Assembly (NCBI GenBank): GCA_947632315.1
Contig: CANROV010000036.1
Coordinates: 1 to 14,661 of the forward strand
Direction: 5' to 3'
DNA length: 14,661 bases
Source: Candidatus Gastranaerophilales bacterium
GTDB lineage: Bacteria > Cyanobacteriota > Vampirovibrionia > Gastranaerophilales > Gastranaerophilaceae
Shown here one piece after another: positions 7,645 to 14,130 of this stretch; the first letter of the stretch is position 1; each line of letters opens with the position of its first letter. The notes beneath the pieces were generated by a model that did no database searches, was not told the origin of the DNA, and worked only from the letters and a program-made list of their open reading frames with translations. The translations under genes were made by a program, and so were the position numbers.

Positions 7645-8595
7645 TTAAAACATTCCTTTCTTTCTGAAATATAATACTACTATTATCGATGTTATTATTG
7701 ATAATGCTACTACTATTAGAAATCCATATGCACTGTTACTATATGGTACTTTTACATTCATGCCCCATAACCCGCCTATCATTGTCGGTATTGACATTAT
7801 TATTGTTATTGCAGCTAAAAATTTCATTACTTGGTTTAAATTGTTATTTATTATCGACGCAAAACCTTCCATCATGGCTTCTAATATCATTCTGTGCATA
7901 TCTACCATCTCTATTGCCTGTCGGGTATCTATTATTACATCTTCCAACAAGTCTATATCCTCTTCCGTGGTTTTTATGTTGTTTACTGTACTTGAATTTG
8001 TTATCCTCATTATCTTCTGCAATACTATATCATTGTCTTTTAATGCTGTTGAAAAATATACTAATGTCTTCTGTATCTCCATTAACTGAAATAATGCTTT
8101 ATTGTTTGTTGCTTTTTGAAGTTCATTCTCTATATTGTCTGTTGTTCGGTTTATTATATCCAAATATTTTAAATAAAATTTTACTGATCGATATAGTATT
8201 TTTAACATGAATTCTGTCTTATTCCTTGTGTCAAAACTATATGCCGTATTCTCATTAAACGATGATAATATATTATTATCTTTTGAACATACCGTTAATA
8301 TTGATGTGGGTGTGTATATTATACCCATTGGTAATGTGTCAAAACATCCGTCTTCTGTCATTATCGGTAAATTCGTTATTATTAACAAATTTCCGTCCTC
8401 TATTTCTATACGTGATTTCTCATCTAAGTCTAATGAATTCCTCAGAAAATCTTCATCCAGTCCTAATACCAATGATACTTGTTTTATTTCCTCTTCGTTA
8501 GGATTTATTAAACTAAACCATGAACCTGATACAGCTTCATTTATACTTAAATTTAATAATGTTTTATTTTCTTCTGTCTTGAGTATTTTTATCAT
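7645..8595 (-). CDS. corA: CorA-family divalent cation channel
   Basis: The 316-residue length is typical of CorA. A soluble, charged N-terminal domain (1-250) ends in the long helix that lines the pore. Two membrane segments follow (about 258-277 and 289-309), with the GMN selectivity signature at 278-280 in GLWGMNVKVP, and a short basic tail RKKGMF. The family forms pentamers in the cytoplasmic membrane that let in Mg2+, and also Co2+ or Ni2+ in some members; substrate preference is not decidable here. An AGGA Shine-Dalgarno lies six bases before the ATG. It sits 57 bases after the anchored metallopeptidase-like gene and 23 before the receiver/GGDEF-like gene, so co-transcription from the promoter near 10274 is likely. 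Confidence 0.93.
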   Translation of the reverse strand: MIKILKTEENKTLLNLSINEAVSGSWFSLINPNEEEIKQVSLVLGLDEDFLRNSLDLDEKSRIEIEDGNLLIITNLPIMTEDGCFDTLPMGIIYTPTSILTVCSKDNNILSSFNENTAYSFDTRNKTEFMLKILYRSVKFYLKYLDIINRTTDNIENELQKATNNKALFQLMEIQKTLVYFSTALKDNDIVLQKIMRITNSSTVNNIKTTEEDIDLLEDVIIDTRQAIEMVDMHRMILEAMMEGFASIINNNLNQVMKFLAAITIIMSIPTMIGGLWGMNVKVPYSNSAYGFLIVVALSIITSIIVVLYFRKKGMF

Positions 8596-8652
8596 TTTTA
8601 TTCCTAACGCAACATTTAAATTAAATCATAAATGTTTTTTTATTAAAAGTTT

Positions 8653-10251
8653 TTATATCTTTACATTGAGCCTGTTCTTTTCCAGCATCTCAATCAAGTA
8701 TTGTTGTTCCGTTAATGACGGATTTGTTTCTTGCGCTTCCTTAAACTTATTTTTATAACTTTCATTATCATATATTATATGAAATCTTTTGTGTTTGTTT
8801 GCTATTTTGTATATTTTATTGAACTCTTCAGGCAGTTTTATATAATATAATGATATTTCTTTTGTTTCTTTTGTGTTTATTCCGTTTTCTATATTTATTA
8901 ATGTTATTATTGCTTCAAGTTCTTTTTCACTGTCTTCTATTCCCTCGGATTTCATGTATTTTAGAAGATTGAGTCCTGTTTCCCTTAATATCTTTTGTGC
9001 GTCCGGATATACTAAATTCGATTTTATTAATTCCGCTTTATAGTATAGTGCATTTTTTATTTCTTCTTTGCTTAATCCTTCTTTCGCTATTTGTTTTGTT
9101 TCATTTAATATTTTTATTATTCTGTTTACTTCCTCATTGCTCATTACGCCTTTGCCGTATAAACCTTTGAGCGTGCTTTCAAATTTCAACCAGAATTTTG
9201 TTAAATCGCCTTTGTCTTCCCTTATACATCTTTCATATATATCTTTGTATTCACTGTATAACTTAATTATTGCTTTTGCATAACAATAATCAAATATTGC
9301 TATTCTTTCTCCTTCTATATCCTTATTGCTTTTTATGGCTTCATATATAGCCCAATCCACTTCATTAAATGCTTTGGATATCTTCCTTATCGGGCCTTCT
9401 TCTATCGGTATTCCGTAATATTTGTATACTTCATCTGATACATTATAAGCACTTATTTCTAACGGGTTCCTCATACCTTCCGATAATCTGTAATAATCGC
9501 TATATGAACTCGTTAATTCCATCTTGTTTTGATTTATATACCTTTTTAAGGCTTCTTTATATGTTGTTATATCTTCCTTTACTATATCGGTTTGTTTCTC
9601 TATGTCTCTCCAAAACCCTTTATTTACTTCTTTTATATTGTTTCCTTCTAAAAATTTAAAAAATTCTTCACTACCCATTCCTTTGCATATCATTGCTATC
9701 TTCTCAAAATGGTCAAGCTCATGCGCTATTATTGCAATTATTGTCTTTATGTCTTCTTGATATACCATTTCTTTTGAAATGACTATATCTCCTTTTGTAA
9801 ATTCAAATTGTGCAACGGGATAACTGCTTTGGGCTGTTGGTGTCGTCTTTGTTATGTCTTTAAATATTACTTCTATACTGTTACTTCTATATCCTTTATA
9901 TATTAATAATTTGTTTACTATTTGTTCTATTGAATTTTCACTGTATTTCGGATATTCTTGCAACTCTTTTAATAAACTTCTGTATGCCGTTTTACTCCTT
10001 TGTATGGGCTTTATTTCGTAATTTCCTTCCGTTTCTTCTGTTTCTGTTTCTTGGGTGTAATATCTTGTTTTCTTTGTGTACTCAGGTGTATTCGGAGCCG
10101 TTTCACTGATTGTGTTATATTCTAAATACGTTTCTTTCGTCTTTTTATTTCCGTTTTTGCTCGGCAGCATTATATAATATATTAAAAAGATTATTACTAA
10201 ACCTACAATTGCTAAAAATAAAAATGATATTTGGTTTCTATTTCTTCTCAT
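8653..10251 (-). CDS. Membrane-anchored HExxH protein, putative zinc metallopeptidase
   Basis: The 532-residue protein has a basic N-terminus (MRRNRNQ) and one hydrophobic segment (about 8-29). A Thr/Glu-rich stalk (about 40-85) follows, so the rest probably lies outside the cytoplasm. IIAHELDHFEK places H177-E178 and H181 in the HExxH zinc motif, inside a helix preceded by a short beta-rich region. The third metal ligand is not obvious. The C-terminal 340 residues are mostly helical and rich in Lys, Glu and Tyr, without a recognised domain. A peptidase acting on an envelope substrate is inferred; a non-catalytic role is possible. The ATG has GAGG about eight bases upstream, and an extended -10 promoter lies at 10274-10282, so this is the first gene of the four-gene run ending at 5538. 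Confidence 0.75.
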   Translation of the reverse strand: MRRNRNQISFLFLAIVGLVIIFLIYYIMLPSKNGNKKTKETYLEYNTISETAPNTPEYTKKTRYYTQETETEETEGNYEIKPIQRSKTAYRSLLKELQEYPKYSENSIEQIVNKLLIYKGYRSNSIEVIFKDITKTTPTAQSSYPVAQFEFTKGDIVISKEMVYQEDIKTIIAIIAHELDHFEKIAMICKGMGSEEFFKFLEGNNIKEVNKGFWRDIEKQTDIVKEDITTYKEALKRYINQNKMELTSSYSDYYRLSEGMRNPLEISAYNVSDEVYKYYGIPIEEGPIRKISKAFNEVDWAIYEAIKSNKDIEGERIAIFDYCYAKAIIKLYSEYKDIYERCIREDKGDLTKFWLKFESTLKGLYGKGVMSNEEVNRIIKILNETKQIAKEGLSKEEIKNALYYKAELIKSNLVYPDAQKILRETGLNLLKYMKSEGIEDSEKELEAIITLINIENGINTKETKEISLYYIKLPEEFNKIYKIANKHKRFHIIYDNESYKNKFKEAQETNPSLTEQQYLIEMLEKNRLNVKI

Positions 10252-10273
10252 ACTACAACCTCGCTTGCTATTA

Positions 10274-10282
10274 ATTATACCA
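10274..10282 (-). promoter_or_regulatory. Extended -10 promoter of the HExxH/corA operon
   Basis: Reading the - strand, TGG TATAAT (10282-10274) is a perfect -10 hexamer with the TGn extension. No good -35 is seen, as is common for extended -10 promoters. Transcription would begin near 10267, giving a leader of about 16 bases that includes the ribosome binding site. Confidence 0.65.
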
Positions 10283-10355
10283 TAGCAAACACTTTATTAA
10301 AATAAGTATAAAAAACTCAAACAAAAATTTTTCTAATCAATAATATTTATAAAAA

Positions 10356-10640
10356 TTATGCTTTATAATCTACTCCGCTATATTTTGGAGTGGATTTCTT
10401 TATGTTTTTCCCTAATGCCTTCTCTAATGCTTTTTGTATCTTTTGTAATACTGTTAGCTTCGTTTCGTCAGCTTTATTTTGCATTTCTATCTTATCAGCT
10501 TGTGCAAATGACGGCCTTAACGGCTGACTGTTTCCGAATGATGCCGCTGATAACATATTACTGCTGTTTTTCACCATCCTGCTTGTTATTACATTTTGTG
10601 CTAATATTGCATTTTGCATCGCTATATATGTTGTCAGCAT
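10356..10640 (-). CDS. Small orphan protein, 94 residues
   Basis: This gene is not recognised. The product is mostly helical by composition: an N-terminal segment rich in Met, Ala, Gln and Asn (1-30), a flexible middle AASFGNSQPLRPSFA (33-47), then a basic helix LQKIQKALEKALGK (65-78) and a Lys-rich tail. There is no signal peptide or Cys. It has its own extended -10 promoter (10663-10671) and AGGAGT seven bases before the ATG, so good expression is expected. The start is well supported by that site. It follows the 444-residue orphan gene by 46 bases and shares the 'SFG' motif with it. It could be a secreted or cell-surface small protein, but nothing seen proves this. Confidence 0.75.
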   Translation of the reverse strand: MLTTYIAMQNAILAQNVITSRMVKNSSNMLSAASFGNSQPLRPSFAQADKIEMQNKADETKLTVLQKIQKALEKALGKNIKKSTPKYSGVDYKA

Positions 10641-10646
10641 TTCCTT

Positions 10647-10660
10647 ACTCCTTTACTCCT
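10647..10660 (-). promoter_or_regulatory. Tandem AGGAGT elements before the 94-residue gene
   Basis: Two AGGAGT copies on the - strand (10652-10647 and 10660-10655) are spaced eight bases apart. The proximal copy is correctly placed for the ATG at 10640. The distal one falls at the predicted transcription start and may not act in translation. Confidence 0.6.
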
Positions 10661-10662
10661 GT

Positions 10663-10671
10663 ATTATATCA
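10663..10671 (-). promoter_or_regulatory. Extended -10 promoter of the 94-residue gene
   Basis: TGA TATAAT on the - strand (10671-10663) is a perfect -10 hexamer with the TGn extension. It lies between the stop of the 444-residue gene (10687) and the small gene, with a predicted start near 10656. Confidence 0.6.
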
Positions 10672-10686
10672 TGTATTTTTTTTATT

Positions 10687-12021
10687 TTAAACCCTGTTGT
10701 TAATTTTTTTTGCAAGCTCTTTTTCATATTCTGTTTTTACATAAAAATCTTTTTTCCCGCCTTGCTCCTTCTTCCTGCTTTCGTATATGTATTTGGGTAC
10801 CATATATCCTAATATAGTACAGCATATTCCTACGTTTATTATTGTCGACGTTACTTTCAGGGCTTTTATCCTGTTTATGTATTTTGTTATATCTTTATCC
10901 TTTGCATTCTCTATATATTCCTTTAGATATTTTACTAATTTTGATATTTCTTTGATGTCTATATATTTCCTTGTATCTATCTTAATTTCACCTGCTTTGT
11001 CTTTTACTGCGGATATTATTCCTGATTCTTTCGCCGCTTTTACTACTGTATTATTTTGATTGTTTATTATATATGAATATATTTCTTCATTTGTAGCTGT
11101 TTTCATTAAATTTTGAAAGGCATTTACTTCTGCCTGCATTCCTTTTTCTTTTAATAGTTTATAGCCTGTTTCGGAGGTTAAAAATTTGCTATCTAAATTT
11201 ATGGGTGATTTGAAAATTTTCCCTGCTCCGTAATTTATTACTTTTTCTATTAGTTTCCCTGCACCATATACAAAAAATAAAAATGAACCTTCTTTTATTG
11301 CATATTCTCTGCGCTCTTCCTTCGTCCTTGCTGTTATAAGCCTTTGTCCGCTTATACATCCGTCTAATATCATCATATTCTTTATCGGATTTAACATGAT
11401 TCCTTCTGCTGCGTTTATTATTGGATTTGCTCCGAAACTTGGCGCTATAGAGCTTATTTTGCTTTCTATATCCTTAAAAATTTCACTCTGTTTGTATATA
11501 TAACCTCTATTTAATTGCTTCTCTTTTTGGTTACTTTTTATGTATTCTTTCTCTATATTCTTTTTCGTCATATTATGCTTGATTTTTGTTAAACCTAAAT
11601 ATGACAGCATTGTTAAACCTAATGCCGTTCCGAATTTTATAATCGCCAGCTTCTTTGTTAATCCGCTGTTTGCTGCTGCTCCTTCTATTTCTTTTAATAT
11701 CTCTTTTGTCGGGGCCTGCTTCTTTGCTTCCTCTATTACTGTCTTATTTTTTATTACTCTTACATCTACCTCCGGACTTATTTTGGCTATCTTATATAAT
11801 GTTTTATCTGTTAGTTTCTTGTATAACGGTATTCCGAATAACCATATTGCCCCTGTCCCTGCTTCATCTAACAGTCTGTCTTTCCCTTCAAGCTCTCCCC
11901 CTGCTCCATATGAAAAATATGTATATCCGCTGCAATTAAATATGTCTTTTATTGCTAACGGTATCTTTGAATTTGGTGAACCTAATTTTGAAATTATTTG
12001 AGAGCCTATATTGATTGACAT
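10687..12021 (-). CDS. Orphan membrane-associated protein, 444 residues, possibly internally duplicated
   Basis: This gene is not recognised. Hydrophobic segments lie at about 126-146 and 391-413, with weaker ones near 57-66 and 245-262. Each half carries a similar layout: charged lead, then a Gly/aromatic stretch (EAGTGAIWLFGIPLYKKL at 53-70; IKEGSFLFFVYGAGKLIEK at 242-260), a charged helical region, and a Gly-rich membrane segment followed by Lys-rich sequence. This suggests an old duplication. APSFGANP (193-200) lies between the halves and resembles motifs in the neighbouring 94-residue protein. No catalytic signature or signal peptide is seen. The ATG follows a G-rich stretch and a tiny in-frame ORF ending in TAG six bases upstream, so the true N-terminus is uncertain. 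Confidence 0.75.
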   Translation of the reverse strand: MSINIGSQIISKLGSPNSKIPLAIKDIFNCSGYTYFSYGAGGELEGKDRLLDEAGTGAIWLFGIPLYKKLTDKTLYKIAKISPEVDVRVIKNKTVIEEAKKQAPTKEILKEIEGAAANSGLTKKLAIIKFGTALGLTMLSYLGLTKIKHNMTKKNIEKEYIKSNQKEKQLNRGYIYKQSEIFKDIESKISSIAPSFGANPIINAAEGIMLNPIKNMMILDGCISGQRLITARTKEERREYAIKEGSFLFFVYGAGKLIEKVINYGAGKIFKSPINLDSKFLTSETGYKLLKEKGMQAEVNAFQNLMKTATNEEIYSYIINNQNNTVVKAAKESGIISAVKDKAGEIKIDTRKYIDIKEISKLVKYLKEYIENAKDKDITKYINRIKALKVTSTIINVGICCTILGYMVPKYIYESRKKEQGGKKDFYVKTEYEKELAKKINNRV

Positions 12022-12027
12022 ACTTGC

Positions 12028-12084
12028 CTATAGCCCCCATATCATATTCATTAAATCTTTTTTTGTTTCTTTTTCTGTTATCAT
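12028..12084 (-). CDS. Possible leader peptide or detached N-terminus, 18 codons
   Basis: ATG at 12084-12082 opens 18 codons (MITEKETKKDLMNMIWGL) ending in TAG at 12030-12028. The stop lies six bases before the ATG of the 444-residue gene and in the same frame. A TAA two codons upstream of this ATG limits extension. The ribosome binding site is weak (GGTAAG). It could be a leader peptide coupled to the main gene, the original N-terminus cut off by a nonsense change, or chance. Confidence 0.35.
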   Translation of the reverse strand: MITEKETKKDLMNMIWGL

Positions 12085-12095
12085 TTTTTACTTAC

Positions 12096-12137
12096 CAATT
12101 TTTCTCTCATATTAAATTATGAGAGTTTTAAAAATTG
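12096..12137. repeat. Imperfect inverted repeat with bulge between yidD and the 444-residue gene
   Basis: Arms CAATTTTT-CTCTCATA (12096-12111) and TATGAGAG-TTTT-AAAAATTG (12118-12137) pair over 8+8 bp around a 6-base loop, with a 4-base TTTT bulge in the right arm. On the - strand it is not followed by a T tract, so it does not look like a terminator of yidD. An operator or RNA leader structure is possible. Confidence 0.5.
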
Positions 12138-12174
12138 TCTTTTTGTTATTGTTTTGTTTATTTTTGTTACAGCT

Positions 12175-12384
12175 TTATTCTAACGGATCATATCCACCCG
12201 GATGAAACGGATGACATTTTAATATTCGCTTTATCCCTAAATAGCCCCCTTTGATTATTCCGTATTTGACTATTGCTTGTCTCGTATATTCTGAACAGGT
12301 AGGATAAAAACGACACCTCGGCGGGGTTAATCTTGATATCTTTTGATATATTTCTATCAGCTTTAATATTATTTCTTTTATCAT
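12175..12384 (-). CDS. yidD: Membrane protein insertion efficiency factor YidD
   Basis: The 69-residue product matches YidD over its whole length: an amphipathic N-terminal helix, then PPRCRFYPTCSEYTRQAI with the conserved Cys pair, GIIKGGYLGIKRILKC, and the C-terminal HPGGYDPLE. YidD is a small protein attached to the inner face of the cytoplasmic membrane that assists YidC/Sec-dependent insertion of membrane proteins. It usually sits in the rpmH-rnpA-yidD-yidC cluster; here it follows a glycosyltransferase gene, its ATG one base after that gene's TAA, so translation is probably coupled. No rpmH, rnpA or yidC is seen nearby. The ribosome binding site is weak, in keeping with coupling. Confidence 0.96.
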   Translation of the reverse strand: MIKEIILKLIEIYQKISRLTPPRCRFYPTCSEYTRQAIVKYGIIKGGYLGIKRILKCHPFHPGGYDPLE

Positions 12385-12385
12385 T

Positions 12386-14116
12386 TTAATATACTATTAT
12401 TTCCGGTTCTGCAGGTTTCTCTTCTTTTTTTATTGTATTTATTTTCGGAAGCTTTTTTATTACACAATATCTTTTACCTGAATCTATTAATAAATATTCT
12501 GTTTTGTTCTTTTCTATATCCCATAATTCTTTTATTTCTGTTATTATCTGATGGTTTGGATTCTTATTCATGTATTCCCTTAACCATTTTATGTCATTAT
12601 TCTTATGGAAATTTATGTGTCCGTCATAATAGTATACTATACTGTATTTCTTTGACGGCATATATGTTGTTAACGGTATCTTCTGTGCTTCTGCTTCTTG
12701 CGAAAATTTTATTAAGTCCGTTTCTCCGCCGTTTACTGCTATATAATTAAATACCCCGGGTGATATCACAAATGATAAGCTTATCATTAGTATTAAATTT
12801 GATATGTATACAAGCATTCTCCCTTTTAATATTACAGAAAATATTCCGAATAACGGTATTACAAAAAATATTATTGCCATTGGTATTATTAAATAACTAA
12901 AACCTTGGCTTGATAATTGCTTTATAAAATCAAATCCTATTATCCCTACTAATGAACTTATTATAAATAATAAATTCGGTATCATTGTAGCAAATAATAT
13001 ACTTCTGTCATGTTCATGCCGAAATAAGTATTCATACCAGTAATATCCTGTTATGCATGATGCGGGAAATATCATGAATAAAGTTAAATATGTGTATTTG
13101 TATCCGTATAATACCGCAAATATTAATGTCGTAAAAAATACTATGGTGTTTACCGATAAAAATTTATCTGTTTTGCTTAAATTCTTCCATTTCTCTTTTA
13201 ACTTTGATTCTGAATTATCTTTAAAATACATTATAAATGAGCTTAATATACTTTTGAATTTTGTTCCTAATATCCATAAAAAAGAAAATGTCCACGGTAA
13301 AAATCCCAGTAAAAATAATCCTATTACACTTATACTCTTTTTTATGTTTATATATTCTATAAAATTATATGACTTGTATACCGCTTCTATAAATGATATT
13401 CCGTTATTTTTTATCATTATATAAAACCAGGGTATTACTGTTGATAATATTATTATTCCGCCTATTAATATATTGGGAAACTTTATTATTTCCCTGCTCT
13501 TTCCCGCAAAAATATACATTGTTATTATTGATATTAATGGTATTAATAGTCCGAATATCCCGCTTACCATTATGGATATTGCCATAAATATGTATAAAAT
13601 AAACCATAATATCTCTTTCTTGGTGTTTCTGTCCCCAAATAGTATTATATATCCGCATAATATCGTTATCATCGTTGATATTGTATATATCATATCGGTT
13701 GTTGCTATATGACTGAAGATTAAAAAACCTAAGCTCACAGAACATATTAATGCACTTATTATCGCAAATGTTTTGGTTAGTATCTTTGATATTGATATAT
13801 ATAATATTACTATTCCCGCCAGTGCTGCTAATGCAATAGGAAATCTTGCCGTGTATGCCGATATCTTTCCAAATGCTATAAAGGATATATCTATTATCCA
13901 AAATAATAACGGCGCATTCTCAAAATAATTTTCTCCGTTTAATTTTAAATTTATCCAGTCATTACTTTTTATCATATCCCTTGCTATAGTTACATATTTG
14001 GTTTCGTCTGTATCTATTAGGGGATAATTGCCTATATTTATAAAATATATTATGTAACATAATGCTATTAAAAATAATGTCAGTATTATTGATGAATGTT
14101 TTTTTATGTTCTGCAT
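12386..14116 (-). CDS. GT-C glycosyltransferase, ArnT/PMT (GT39/GT83) type
   Basis: The 576-residue polytopic protein has about 12 membrane segments over residues 8-450, then a soluble domain of about 120 residues ending in a Lys/Glu/Pro tail. The first external loop carries the family signature: YPLIDTDETKY with D35, D37 and E38, then ARDMIKSNDWINLKLNG and YFENAPLLFW, and ARFPIAL (90-96). These enzymes move a sugar from a polyprenyl phosphate carrier to lipid A, a protein or another surface acceptor. The usual YFEKPPL is altered to YFENAPL, losing the Lys. Donor and acceptor are unknown. GAGGAA lies six bases before the ATG, and the gene begins 14 bases after gcvPA, so it is probably in the same transcript. 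Confidence 0.9.
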   Translation of the reverse strand: MQNIKKHSSIILTLFLIALCYIIYFINIGNYPLIDTDETKYVTIARDMIKSNDWINLKLNGENYFENAPLLFWIIDISFIAFGKISAYTARFPIALAALAGIVILYISISKILTKTFAIISALICSVSLGFLIFSHIATTDMIYTISTMITILCGYIILFGDRNTKKEILWFILYIFMAISIMVSGIFGLLIPLISIITMYIFAGKSREIIKFPNILIGGIIILSTVIPWFYIMIKNNGISFIEAVYKSYNFIEYINIKKSISVIGLFLLGFLPWTFSFLWILGTKFKSILSSFIMYFKDNSESKLKEKWKNLSKTDKFLSVNTIVFFTTLIFAVLYGYKYTYLTLFMIFPASCITGYYWYEYLFRHEHDRSILFATMIPNLLFIISSLVGIIGFDFIKQLSSQGFSYLIIPMAIIFFVIPLFGIFSVILKGRMLVYISNLILMISLSFVISPGVFNYIAVNGGETDLIKFSQEAEAQKIPLTTYMPSKKYSIVYYYDGHINFHKNNDIKWLREYMNKNPNHQIITEIKELWDIEKNKTEYLLIDSGKRYCVIKKLPKINTIKKEEKPAEPEIIVY

Positions 14117-14130
14117 ATTATATTCCTCAG

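Noticed and set aside
7086..7667. 193-codon + strand open frame opposite the receiver/GGDEF-like gene
   Set aside because: It is antisense to a gene with clear domain patterns and its product is a Phe/Ser/Ile-rich mirror of Lys/Glu/Asp codons. No ribosome binding site was seen.
8611..8641. Hairpin AACATTTA/TAAATGTT followed by a T tract on the + strand between the HExxH gene and corA
   Set aside because: All-AT-dominated 8-bp stem with a 10-base loop; the T tract is on the strand that carries no gene, and the + strand is T-rich everywhere.
8207..8758. 183-codon + strand open frame opposite corA
   Set aside because: corA on the - strand is certain (GMN motif, two membrane segments); the opposite frame is a compositional shadow.
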